Of a stretch of 31,211 bases of DNA, positions 1 through 6,788 are shown one piece after another; the stretch's first letter is position 1, and every line of letters begins with the position of its first letter. The translations under genes and the position numbers were made by a program. The DNA lies in assembly GCA_910577925.1 (NCBI GenBank), contig CAJTOI010000032.1, forward strand, positions 1 through 31,211, written 5' to 3'. The notes below the pieces were generated by a model. The model saw nothing but the letters and a program-made list of their open reading frames with translations, was not told the DNA's origin and did no database searches. The stretch comes from an uncultured Roseburia sp. GTDB taxonomy: Bacteria; Bacillota; Clostridia; Lachnospirales; Lachnospiraceae.

Positions 1-16
1 GAGTTCAAATTTATTT

Positions 17-63
17 GGAAAATGAGAAACGCCGAAAACCTTGAAAAATCAATGTTTTCGGCG
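17..63 (-). terminator. Probable Rho-independent terminator after tRNA-Arg
   Basis: On the minus strand a 10-bp perfect outer stem (54-63 with 30-39) encloses a further 4-bp stem and TTTT loop, with one mismatch between them. It is followed by a T-rich run (TTTCTCATTTT). It begins 10 bases after the tRNA-Arg 3' end, the right place to end that transcript. Confidence 0.7.
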
Positions 64-73
64 ATGTTTTCAG

Positions 74-147
74 CGTCGCTAAGAGGATTTGAACCTCCGA
101 CCTACCGCTTAGGAGGCGGTCGCTCTATCCAACTGAGCTATAGCGAC
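74..147 (-). tRNA. tRNA-Arg (anticodon CCT)
   Basis: The reverse complement folds as a standard cloverleaf. The acceptor strands are GTCGCTA / TAGCGAC with discriminator G. The D arm contains AGCTCAGTTGGATAGAGC. The anticodon stem ACCGC/GCGGT carries loop CTCCTAA, giving anticodon CCT, which reads AGG. The T arm is GGAGG-TTCAAAT-CCTCT. The 3' CCA is not encoded. Two partial copies of its 5' half lie upstream in the transcription direction, and a strong hairpin terminator follows. It runs co-directionally with replication away from oriC. Confidence 0.93.
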
Positions 148-220
148 ATTCAAAAAATCTATATTTATTTTTACTTGTTACCTTTTCCCTTGTCCTCTCA
201 GGCGAGTGTTATAACACTTT

Positions 221-260
221 CTTAGGAGGCGGTCGCTCTATCCATCTGAGCTACGGAAAC
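221..260 (-). pseudogene. Truncated tRNA-Arg 5' half (copy 2)
   Basis: These 40 bases match the 5' half of the intact tRNA-Arg (108-147), from the acceptor 5' strand through the D arm to the anticodon loop CTCCTAAG. The homology then stops abruptly. The acceptor strand differs (GTTTCCG instead of GTCGCTA) and one D-loop base differs (CAGATGG instead of CAGTTGG). No T arm or matching 3' acceptor strand follows, so it cannot form a normal tRNA. A perfect 14-bp palindrome (205-218) lies where the 3' half should be. Confidence 0.75.
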
Positions 261-323
261 GTGTATAAAATTGTGTGTGACTTGCTACCTCATGTCCTCC
301 AAAAAGTTTCCGTTGTAGGTTCT

Positions 324-363
324 CTTAGGAGGCGGTCGCTCTATCCATCTGAGCTATAGCGAC
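324..363 (-). pseudogene. Truncated tRNA-Arg 5' half (copy 3)
   Basis: This is a second 40-base copy of the tRNA-Arg 5' half, ending at the same place just after the anticodon. Its acceptor strand is GTCGCTA, as in the intact gene, but it shares the D-loop base CAGATGG with copy 2. The downstream sequence has no T arm. It contains ACGGAAAC (306-313 on plus as gtttccgt), the exact complement of the GTTTCCGT at the 5' end of copy 2. It is the first unit after the likely promoter. Confidence 0.75.
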
Positions 364-372
364 AATTATTAA

Positions 373-402
373 ATTGTACCTTATCGGAACTTCTCTATTT
401 TA
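373..402 (-). promoter_or_regulatory. Possible promoter for the tRNA-Arg array
   Basis: On the minus strand a TACAAT -10 element (373-378) sits 9 bases before the first tRNA half. The -35 region is poor (TTAAAA at a 19-bp spacing, or worse matches at 17-18). It is plausible by position only. Confidence 0.35.
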
Positions 403-412
403 ACATATTAGG

Positions 413-443
413 AAAAAAAATGCCACAATTTTTTAATTATTGT
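413..443 (-). terminator. Weak terminator after the DUF3881 gene
   Basis: A short ACAAT/ATTGT stem (439-443 with 425-429) overlaps the stop codon and is followed within five bases by a run of eight T on the minus strand. The stem is short and AT-rich, so the call is tentative. Confidence 0.35.
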
Positions 444-1311
444 ATCGGACACTTCCCTGCATCCAGATATTCCCTTTAAACCTGCGGCCGACCTGGGGTT
501 CGCCAAGCAGATCTTTCTGATTGATGCAGACACTGAAACACATGTCATTGCACATAAGTTCCAGCGCATAAACATTTTCTTTTGTCACATGATTCTGCAG
601 CAGCGTACAGTCCATGATTTCTCCGAGTATGGAATACTGGTCACTCTCGATTCCATATGGCATCAGATAGGAATTTACAATACTTAAAATATCTTCGTGG
701 GTAATCCGTCTCGAAAGCATCGAATACGTGTCGATATCTTCCAGCGTCAGATTTTCGATGGCATCCTCGTCACCTTCTCTTGCAGCTGCGATCAGGCGGC
801 TGCGGTCCGGCCCTTCTTTTTTTGCGGTCTTTACTTTTTTCTCTGTCTTATTTACCGGTAAAAGTACTTTTCCTTCCGTGGACAATGCACCAAGGATAAC
901 CCCCTCCGCCGGACTTCGATGGCTGCTGCTTCTCTTCAGACTCAGAAAATCCACCACGTTCTGCAGATAAAAAATCAATGTCACGCCGAGACGCACCTCG
1001 TCACAGATACCCGCATAAGATTCTTTTTCTGCATGTTTTTCTATGTCTGCCGGCTCTCTCGTCGAAAGATTCTTTCCGCAAAAGTACGGATAGTAATATT
1101 CCAATTCAAAGGTTTCGTCATCCACATAAACACCTCGCAGCGATATTCCGAAAAACTCCCCGAACTCCTTTGATATTTCTGCAAATTCATTTCCTTCCGA
1201 ATCTGTAGCGGATTTTTCTACCGTCGGATGCTTCATGATCTGATCGAAAATTAATTCCAGATCTTCCTTTTTTAATTTTGAAAATCCTATCGCTCTCAAA
1301 AATTTATGCAT
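433..1311 (-). CDS. DUF3881 family protein
   Basis: The protein has 292 residues with no signal peptide or clear membrane segment. The sequence resembles the DUF3881 family, an uncharacterised family I associate with Lachnospiraceae. An N-terminal acidic/aromatic region (about 1-140, including a stretch rich in Tyr and Glu) is followed by a Lys/Ser-rich linker (about 130-170) and a C-terminal alpha/beta part. The start is well set by AAGGAGG eight bases upstream of the ATG. It lies 33 bases after the HD-GYP gene and is probably the last gene of the parA operon. No function can be derived from the sequence. Family recognition is from memory. Confidence 0.65.
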   Translation of the reverse strand: MHKFLRAIGFSKLKKEDLELIFDQIMKHPTVEKSATDSEGNEFAEISKEFGEFFGISLRGVYVDDETFELEYYYPYFCGKNLSTREPADIEKHAEKESYAGICDEVRLGVTLIFYLQNVVDFLSLKRSSSHRSPAEGVILGALSTEGKVLLPVNKTEKKVKTAKKEGPDRSRLIAAAREGDEDAIENLTLEDIDTYSMLSRRITHEDILSIVNSYLMPYGIESDQYSILGEIMDCTLLQNHVTKENVYALELMCNDMCFSVCINQKDLLGEPQVGRRFKGNIWMQGSVRYNN

Positions 1312-1344
1312 TTACTATCCCTCCTTTCCTCACTCCTATTTCAT

Positions 1345-2382
1345 TTATTCCTCTATCTGTAAGATATTTACTTTCTTGTTTCTGTTCAACTCATAACTGA
1401 TATCTGTCAGATTGTCCTGTTCATCCAAAACTCTTATCACAGGACGAATCGAGTTGCTACTCTGTGCAATTACAATTCCGAGCTCACCGGTAGTCAGTCT
1501 CACTTTTGTTCCGACAGGGTATCGTGCCACAAGGCGCTGTATCACCTTTGTAACGCTTTTTTCATATAAAATATCCGATGCCTCCACAAGATATTCTAAA
1601 ATCTGCTGGATTCTGCTCCGCTTACATTCCATCCCGCACATGGCACAATCCAGTGCATCACACGCCTGCAGAATCTTACACTCGATCTCTCTCGTCTTTT
1701 GCCTCAACGGAAATCCGGAGCCGTCCTTTCTCTCATGGTGGGTGAGAACCATTTTTTTCGGAAGCTCCTCCAGCCACTCTTCTTCCTCTAAAACCGAGTA
1801 GGCCAGTATCGTATGCTTTCGGTATTCGAATGCTTCCGCTGCAGAACTTTTCTCTATATCATAATTGATATAGGGAACCGTGATATACCGAAGTCCCAAA
1901 TCATGGAGCAGACATCCAAGCGCCACCTGCCGCAGCGATTCTTTTTCTAATCCAAGCTTTTTCGCCACCATAACAGCGAGCAGTGTTACCTCGACGGTAT
2001 GCTCATATAAATTTCCGTTGCGTTCTTCCATGTCAATGACAATGTTCTCGTCTGCGGAAAGAAGATTTTCCACAATCTTATCTGCCAGAGGTTTTATTTG
2101 CTCCAGAGAATCTTTTCCGCGATAAATATGTTTCCCCAATATTTTCCTGACTTCATTTATGTACTCTTCCTTTTTTCCTCTGTCTACGATGTAATGCGGT
2201 TTTTCCTCCGATTCATATGGGTCTACAATACAAACCGTATCTATCCCGAGGAATGATATCAAATCCAGATATTCTGGTTTTAAAATTGTTCCTTTGGAAA
2301 TCAAGGTTTCTTTTTCTTCCGTGATTACCGGTTCCGCCAATTTCTCCCCGCCTTTTAGCGTACTGACCAGCCTTACCCTCAT
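1345..2382 (-). CDS. Divergent HD-GYP domain protein
   Basis: The protein has 345 residues and looks cytosolic. The N-terminal part (about 1-60) has the pattern common ahead of HD-GYP domains, in which a sequence of the type LAEPV..LISKGTIL precedes a GIDTV segment. The HD-GYP domain spans about 120-265: H128, HD at 160-161, HHERKDGSGFP at 215-225 and D242. Active cyclic-di-GMP phosphodiesterases of this family normally carry HDIGK and GYP. Here the sequences are HDLGL and GFP, and the segment after D242 (CDALDCAMCG) also departs from the usual DxYDAL pattern. It may be a weakened enzyme, or a sensor or scaffold. A C-terminal beta-rich tail follows. The gene begins 9 bases after the DUF4446 stop, and its likely ribosome site (GGAG) overlaps the end of that gene. 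Confidence 0.8.
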   Translation of the reverse strand: MRVRLVSTLKGGEKLAEPVITEEKETLISKGTILKPEYLDLISFLGIDTVCIVDPYESEEKPHYIVDRGKKEEYINEVRKILGKHIYRGKDSLEQIKPLADKIVENLLSADENIVIDMEERNGNLYEHTVEVTLLAVMVAKKLGLEKESLRQVALGCLLHDLGLRYITVPYINYDIEKSSAAEAFEYRKHTILAYSVLEEEEWLEELPKKMVLTHHERKDGSGFPLRQKTREIECKILQACDALDCAMCGMECKRSRIQQILEYLVEASDILYEKSVTKVIQRLVARYPVGTKVRLTTGELGIVIAQSSNSIRPVIRVLDEQDNLTDISYELNRNKKVNILQIEE

Positions 2383-2391
2383 AATGACTTT

Positions 2392-2895
2392 TTACTCCGT
2401 CTTCCCCGTCCCCATCGCTCTGTTTAAAGCTTCCTTTTCCTCTTCCGACAACACAATGATAGAATTTCCGTCTATGATCTCTTTAATATATGTGTAACAT
2501 CCTTCTCTCGTGTGCATTGCATTAATGATAAATCCATTGTTTTTGACATCCAGCATTGCAAGAGAAAAGCTCAGTTTCCCGCCCATCTCATGAAATGCAT
2601 CGTATTTGATCAATCCCATTTTCTGGTAGGTGTGTCTCATATTCAAAAAAAGCTTTTCGATATTTTTTCTGTTTTCGGCATTTGCTTCCAGCAGATCGTC
2701 CACCTGATTCAGACGCATGATTAAGGTATCTTCAAGATTCTTTGAATTTTTTCCGCTCATAAATATCTTATAGCTCTTTTTCAATTTCCGCATCTGTACA
2801 ATATTGATGATAATGAGTATCAGCAGAAGAAAAACAACTCCTGCCAGTCCAATTATAACATAGTCTGATTCAATTCCTAAATACTGTGAAATCAT
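2392..2895 (-). CDS. DUF4446 family membrane-anchored protein
   Basis: The protein has 167 residues. A short N-terminus is followed by one strong membrane segment (about 14-34, VIIGLAGVVFLLLILIIINI). A coiled-coil-like region with several Asn/Glu heptads comes next, then a C-terminal domain ending in EEEKEALNRA. This matches the DUF4446 family, which often sits beside parB in Clostridia. I chose the ATG at 2895 because AGGAG lies four bases upstream. The longer frame uses a GTG that would place this SD inside the gene. Topology suggests a cytosolic C-terminal domain anchored at the membrane. Its role is unknown; the position suggests chromosome segregation or envelope coupling. Confidence 0.75.
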   Translation of the reverse strand: MISQYLGIESDYVIIGLAGVVFLLLILIIINIVQMRKLKKSYKIFMSGKNSKNLEDTLIMRLNQVDDLLEANAENRKNIEKLFLNMRHTYQKMGLIKYDAFHEMGGKLSFSLAMLDVKNNGFIINAMHTREGCYTYIKEIIDGNSIIVLSEEEKEALNRAMGTGKTE

Positions 2896-2936
2896 ATTTC
2901 TCCTCACTCTGCCGCCCGGGCATATTTAGAACACTC

Positions 2937-2965
2937 GTTCTTCTGTTCTTCTGTTCTTCTGTTCT
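2937..2965 (-). repeat. 8-bp tandem repeat at the parB 3' end
   Basis: The plus-strand unit GTTCTTCT occurs three times in a row, with a partial fourth copy. On the coding strand it reads AACAGAAG and starts at the parB stop codon. A small GAAC-GAGT-GTTC inverted repeat follows on the coding strand. Confidence 0.85.
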
Positions 2966-3875
2966 ACTTTTCTACTGTCCTTATTAAATCAATGATTCGA
3001 TCCAATTCTTCCATCGAATAATACTCAATCTCAATTTTTCCTTTTTTTTCATCCTTCTGATGAATTGCGACCTTTGTGCCGAGAATCGCTTTCATACTTT
3101 CTTCGAGGTCATGATAAATGGCATCCAGTTTGGAATCCGTTTTTGTATCTGTCTTCTCACCCGGACTCTCCTTTTCCTGCTGAACTTTCTTTACCAGTTT
3201 TTCCGTATCCCGAACATTCAGCTTATTATCCGCCACTTCTTCCGCCGCTTCGATCTGCCGTTCCGCATCTTCGATACCAAGCAGTGCCCGCGCGTGGCCT
3301 GTCGTCAATCTTCCGGCAATCACCATCTCCTGCACTCTGTCATTTAACTTGAGCAGCCGCATGGAATTGGTAATTGCAGTCCGGCTCTTTGATACACGCT
3401 CGGCCAGTTCGTCCTGTTTTAGATTAAATTCCGTCAGAAGCTTCTTGTAAGCAACCGCCTCTTCGATTGGATTTAAGTCTTCCCGCTGTATATTTTCAAT
3501 CAGCGATATTTCTGCTTTTTCCTGTTCCGTCAAATCTTTGATGATAACCGGAACTTCTTTCAGACCGGCTATCTTTGCTGCCCGCCATCTTCGCTCGCCG
3601 GCAACAATTTCATAATAATCTTTCCTGTCCTGTACTAAAAGAGGCTGAAGCACCCCGAACTGTTTGATCGATTCCGATAATTCTACCAAAGCGTCCTCAT
3701 CAAAATTTTTTCTCGGCTGTTCTCTGTTTGGCTCGACCTTATTTATATTTACAAAAATACCCTCTACTGCTTTTTCATTGGACTCTCCTGTCGCTTCCGG
3801 AGTTGTCTTTACGCTTACTTTATTCGGAATCAGGGAATCAATGCCTTTTCCCAATCCTCCCTTTTTTGCTGCCAT
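2964..3875 (-). CDS. parB: Chromosome-partitioning protein ParB (Spo0J)
   Basis: The protein has 303 residues, near the usual size. The N-terminal tail (KKGGLGKGIDSLIP) is the ParA-contacting type. The CTP-binding domain follows, with the motif GERRWR (about 92-97), then a helix-turn-helix domain (about 140-220) that reads parS, and a C-terminal dimerisation domain. ParB loads on parS as a CTP-dependent sliding clamp and spreads around the origin. Two perfect parS sites lie about 870-990 bp upstream. The start ATG is separated from the parA stop by three bases, and the SD sits within the parA end, so the genes are translationally coupled. An 8-bp tandem repeat starts at the stop codon. Confidence 0.96.
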   Translation of the reverse strand: MAAKKGGLGKGIDSLIPNKVSVKTTPEATGESNEKAVEGIFVNINKVEPNREQPRKNFDEDALVELSESIKQFGVLQPLLVQDRKDYYEIVAGERRWRAAKIAGLKEVPVIIKDLTEQEKAEISLIENIQREDLNPIEEAVAYKKLLTEFNLKQDELAERVSKSRTAITNSMRLLKLNDRVQEMVIAGRLTTGHARALLGIEDAERQIEAAEEVADNKLNVRDTEKLVKKVQQEKESPGEKTDTKTDSKLDAIYHDLEESMKAILGTKVAIHQKDEKKGKIEIEYYSMEELDRIIDLIRTVEK

Positions 3876-3878
3876 CTT

Positions 3879-4646
3879 TTATATCCCTGTCCTTTCCATA
3901 ACTTCTTTTGCCAATAAACGATAGCTTTCTGTTCCTGCGGATTTTGCATCATACAAATTAATCGGCAAACCATGAGACGGCGCTTCCGCCAATCGAATGT
4001 TTCTCGGAATCAAAGTCTCATATATTTTTGCATCCAGGTTTTCTTTCACATTTTCTACTACCTGGTTTGACAGGTTTGTACGGACATCATACATCGTGAA
4101 TACAACACCGTCAATAATCAAATTCGGATTCAGTCTTTGCTGTACCAAATCAATCGTATGTATTAACTGGCTCAATCCTTCGAGTGCATAATACTCACAC
4201 TGAATCGGTACCAATACCGAGTCTGCCGTTGTCATTGCGTTGATTGTCAGCATATTCAAAGACGGAGGACAGTCTATAATAATATAATCGTAATCATCCC
4301 GTATATAATCTACGGCATTTTTTAAAATATATTCTTTTTCCGGGATTCCCAATAATTCTATCTCCGCTCCAGCCAAATTCACATTTGACGGAATAATTTT
4401 CATTTTATCAACGACGGTATCCGACATACTCTCTTTGATAGAACATTGATCCAACATCAGTTCATAAACGGTATTTTCTAATTCATTCTTGTCCACCCCG
4501 AGTCCGCTTGTCATATTTCCCTGCGGGTCCAGATCAATCGTCAATACTTTCTTTCCTGCTTCTGCAAGACAGGAGGATAAATTGATTGCTGTCGTTGTTT
4601 TACCGACTCCTCCTTTTTGATTTGCAATCGCTATTATTCTACTCAT
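3879..4646 (-). CDS. parA: Chromosome-partitioning ATPase ParA (Soj)
   Basis: The protein has 255 residues. It starts MSRIIAIANQ, followed by the deviant Walker A motif KGGVGKTT, and has the Walker A' region (DLDPQGN) and Walker B (IIIDCPPSLN). This is the small chromosomal Soj type without an N-terminal DNA-binding domain. It works with ParB in origin segregation and in DnaA control. I chose the ATG at 4646, since GAGGAG lies five bases upstream. The GTG at 4652 overlaps that SD and is an unlikely start. It is the first gene of the operon reading leftward through parB. Confidence 0.96.
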   Translation of the reverse strand: MSRIIAIANQKGGVGKTTTAINLSSCLAEAGKKVLTIDLDPQGNMTSGLGVDKNELENTVYELMLDQCSIKESMSDTVVDKMKIIPSNVNLAGAEIELLGIPEKEYILKNAVDYIRDDYDYIIIDCPPSLNMLTINAMTTADSVLVPIQCEYYALEGLSQLIHTIDLVQQRLNPNLIIDGVVFTMYDVRTNLSNQVVENVKENLDAKIYETLIPRNIRLAEAPSHGLPINLYDAKSAGTESYRLLAKEVMERTGI

Positions 4647-4691
4647 AAACACTCCTCTTTTTACTTTTATCTCTTATTTCTTTTCTTGTCT

Positions 4692-4700
4692 ATTATATCA
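4692..4700 (-). promoter_or_regulatory. Extended -10 promoter for parA-parB
   Basis: The minus strand reads TGATATAAT, a consensus TATAAT with the extended TGN element, 46 bases before the parA ATG. No good -35 box is visible at 17 bp. It lies between the first parS site and parA, so ParB bound and spread on parS could affect it. Confidence 0.6.
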
Positions 4701-4743
4701 TTAATACATTCTTATTTCTATAGTTAATATATGCGAGTGCAAA

Positions 4744-4759
4744 TGTTTCACGTGAAACA
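4744..4759. promoter_or_regulatory. parS site 1
   Basis: TGTTTCACGTGAAACA is a perfect 16-bp palindrome identical to the bacterial parS consensus. It is the loading site for the ParB encoded nearby. It lies about 100 bp upstream of parA. Confidence 0.97.
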
Positions 4760-4818
4760 TTATGAATTTCTATTCTAATTATTGTATTTCTGTTTTCTTA
4801 AAATACAATATTTTGTAG

Positions 4819-4873
4819 AAAAAAATCTGTGAAACAAAATCCCCGCAAATGTTTCACGTGAAACATTCGCAGG
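4819..4873 (-). terminator. Terminator-like hairpin built on parS 2
   Basis: On the minus strand positions 4873-4842 form a 16-bp inverted repeat (with two G-U pairs) whose core is parS. It is followed by ATTTTGTTT and, a few bases later, a run of seven T. It lies 13 bases after the response regulator stop. The T run directly after the stem is broken, so termination strength is uncertain. Confidence 0.55.
4850..4865. promoter_or_regulatory. parS site 2
   Basis: A second perfect TGTTTCACGTGAAACA is centred 106 bp from the first. Its symmetry extends outward into a longer hairpin that probably serves as the terminator of the response regulator gene. Confidence 0.97.
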
Positions 4874-4885
4874 AATTTTATTTTT

Positions 4886-5530
4886 CTATATCGTAATCAG
4901 ATTATTGCGAATTGCAAATACTGCGGCTTGCGTTCGATCTGTCACATGTATCTTTTTAAATATATTTGATACATGATTTTTCACGGTACGCTCACTGATT
5001 TCCAACTCTTCTGCAACTTCCTTGTTGTATTTTCCGACAGCCAATAATTTCAGTACCTGCAACTCACGTCTTGTAAGTTCTTCGATCAATGCATTGTCAT
5101 GATTGCGGTCTATCATTTTTGAATTTAATACGGGAATCAAACTCGGCTGTATGTAATCTTCCCCATTCATAACAGAGATGATTGCTTTCTTTAATTCCGC
5201 AGACCCGGAATCTTTGAGCAGATATCCGTTCACTCCGATATCTACCGCCTTTAACAGATACTCTACTTCATTGTGAACCGTAAGCACCAAAACCTTTATT
5301 TTTATATTTTCGCTTCTTATTTTTTGAAGCACTTCCAACCCGTTTAAGTTCGGCATATTAATATCCAGCAAAAGAATATCCGGTATCTGTACAGCCAATT
5401 TATTCAGACAATCTTCTCCGTCACAGGCCTCTGCAATTACTTTGAAATCACCGTCCAATTCCAGCAACTGTTTTAATCCTTCCCGAATCATCGAATGGTC
5501 ATCTGCTATCATCACATTTATTGCTTTCAT
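4886..5530 (-). CDS. DegU-like NarL/FixJ response regulator
   Basis: The protein has 214 residues. The receiver domain (1-120) has an acidic pocket at D10-D11, phospho-acceptor D56 in LLLDINMP, and K105 in GYLLKDS. A LuxR-type helix-turn-helix follows (about 148-210, LTRRELQVLKLLA to VTDRTQAAVFA). Architecture and the D56 position are like Bacillus DegU. The ATG at 5530 is chosen because GGAGG lies nine bases upstream and the family starts there. The longer frame adds 24 unrelated residues. The start follows the kinase stop after one base, so the pair is co-translated. The kinase is the obvious partner. The regulon is unknown. Confidence 0.88.
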   Translation of the reverse strand: MKAINVMIADDHSMIREGLKQLLELDGDFKVIAEACDGEDCLNKLAVQIPDILLLDINMPNLNGLEVLQKIRSENIKIKVLVLTVHNEVEYLLKAVDIGVNGYLLKDSGSAELKKAIISVMNGEDYIQPSLIPVLNSKMIDRNHDNALIEELTRRELQVLKLLAVGKYNKEVAEELEISERTVKNHVSNIFKKIHVTDRTQAAVFAIRNNLITI

Positions 5531-5531
5531 G

Positions 5532-6548
5532 TCACACGCCCTCCTTCTTCTTAATCGGTACTTCCACATTGATCTTTGTTCCGCAGTGAATATCCGAATC
5601 AATTGTAATATTACCCGATAAGAGATAAACTCTCTCTTTCATCATGGATAAACCAAACCCTGAATTATCATCTCTGGAATTTTGCTCAACACTTTTCGTA
5701 TCAAAGCCGCTTCCGTCATCTTCGATTTTTACGGATATCTTATCATCTTCATATTTCAGCAAAACCTGAATAATAGACGCATTGCCATGACGGACCGCAT
5801 TGCTGCATCCTTCCTGAATAATCCGGAGCAGCGTAATCCCTATCACTGACTTAATAGAATAGGGCTCCCCCTCAACCATGAAATCTATCTTCCTCGACTC
5901 ACTGCTCTCTAATTTATCCAGAGCCCGCTCAATCGCGATATCAAGTCCGATATCGTCAAAGGACATTGGCCTGAGATTATAAATCAATTCCCTTGTGTCA
6001 TTGATAATCTCACGAATCATTTTCGATACTTTATTTAACTCAAGCTTACAGCGGATCGGATCCTCCTCGACAAGCTTAATGCAAAATTCCGTTTTATGTA
6101 CCAGACTTGTCAGGTTCTGTGCTGTAGAATCATGAAGTTCTCTTGAAATACGCTGTCTTTCATTCTCCTGTGTTTCAAGCATCGTAATACGAAAGACTTC
6201 GTCATCACAATCCGATTCGTCCAGTGTAAGCTGTTTTTTTGCCTGGCTGATTACTGCCGTCAATTCCTCAATTTTTCTTTGAGACGCAGCATAATGTTCC
6301 CTTGCTTCTTCCAGGGATTCTTTTATTTTTTGCTGCTCTTCCATAAGCTCCTGTATTTTCTTTTTATTTTTTACATTTACATCCCACGGAGTAAACGATT
6401 CATAAGTCGGATCGTTTGTCTGATCCAACAGCTTTATAAATTCCGTATTTTCTCTCAAATGAATATTGAGATTATGAATCTTTTTCTCCAAATCAAGCTG
6501 TTCTCCGATATACTCATCGTGCAGTCTGTTTAGATATGATATAACCAT
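5532..6548 (-). CDS. DegS-like cytosolic sensor histidine kinase
   Basis: The protein has 338 residues with no membrane segment. Residues 1-105 are largely charged coiled coil, the position of the DegS sensor region. A HisKA_3 dimerisation domain follows with H139 in RQRISRELHD. The ATPase domain has N250 (EGCSNAVRHG), G1 box DDGSGFD (277-283) and G2 box GFGLSMM (297-303). This is the NarL-family kinase layout, closest in design to DegS. The start ATG has GAGGT five bases upstream. A promoter (6597-6625) is visible ahead of it. It senses a cytosolic signal that cannot be read from the sequence, and it phosphorylates the regulator encoded next. Confidence 0.88.
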   Translation of the reverse strand: MVISYLNRLHDEYIGEQLDLEKKIHNLNIHLRENTEFIKLLDQTNDPTYESFTPWDVNVKNKKKIQELMEEQQKIKESLEEAREHYAASQRKIEELTAVISQAKKQLTLDESDCDDEVFRITMLETQENERQRISRELHDSTAQNLTSLVHKTEFCIKLVEEDPIRCKLELNKVSKMIREIINDTRELIYNLRPMSFDDIGLDIAIERALDKLESSESRKIDFMVEGEPYSIKSVIGITLLRIIQEGCSNAVRHGNASIIQVLLKYEDDKISVKIEDDGSGFDTKSVEQNSRDDNSGFGLSMMKERVYLLSGNITIDSDIHCGTKINVEVPIKKKEGV

Positions 6549-6596
6549 CTTTTACCTCGAACATATGTTTTGATTCTATCTCTATAAATCAGTATT

Positions 6597-6625
6597 ATTT
6601 TATACTAATTCCTTTATCATGAAAA
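6597..6625 (-). promoter_or_regulatory. Promoter for the kinase/regulator operon
   Basis: On the minus strand TTTTCA (6620-6625) and TAAAAT (6597-6602) are 17 bp apart. Initiation would be about 40 bases before the kinase ATG. Confidence 0.5.
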
Positions 6626-6638
6626 GTATAATTTACTG

Positions 6639-6662
6639 TAAAATTTGCCGTAAAATTCGCCG
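6639..6662. repeat. 12-bp tandem repeat between divergent promoters
   Basis: TAAAATTTGCCG (6639-6650) is followed directly by TAAAATTCGCCG (6651-6662), with one mismatch. It lies between the -35 boxes of the leftward kinase promoter and the rightward hydrolase promoter. This is a natural place for a regulator to act on both. It may be an operator of the DegU-like protein, which is inference. Confidence 0.7.
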
Positions 6663-6678
6663 CAATAAAAATTTTAAT

Positions 6679-6707
6679 TTGTATAACCCAATAAAACAGG
6701 CTATAAT
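6679..6707 (+). promoter_or_regulatory. Promoter for the hydrolase-like gene
   Basis: TTGTAT (6679-6684) and TATAAT (6702-6707) are separated by 17 bp, a good sigma-A match. It lies about 80 bases before the ATG at 6789. Confidence 0.75.
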
Positions 6708-6788
6708 ATAAATAGAACATCTGATTATCATTCGGATATATTACAATAACAAAAGTGTGTGTCATTCCACACAGGATTGGAGATTACC

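Larger units (their letters stand above)
108..363 (-). repeat. Three-unit array of tRNA-Arg 5'-half repeats
   Basis: Units at 108-147, 221-260 and 324-363 are 40 bp each, with starts 113 and 103 bp apart. The two truncated units also share a spacer motif on the plus strand (CTTGYTACCTY and TGTCCTC, around 175-197 and 281-299). The repeated unit is therefore longer than the tRNA half. I infer repeated partial duplication or serial recombination at this tRNA. Confidence 0.7.

Noticed and set aside
205..218. Perfect 14-bp palindrome AGTGTTATAACACT as an operator
   Set aside because: It lies inside a degenerate tRNA unit with no promoter nearby, and I recognise no regulator consensus. It is noted only with the repeat.
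22..225. Open frame of 67 codons across tRNA-Arg
   Set aside because: It is the antisense of a tRNA gene and its terminator, with no SD or family match.
221..320. Circularly permuted or split tRNA formed by copies 2 and 3
   Set aside because: The acceptor strands GTTTCCG and CGGAAAC are complementary, but no T arm with a TTCAAAT-like loop is present between them.
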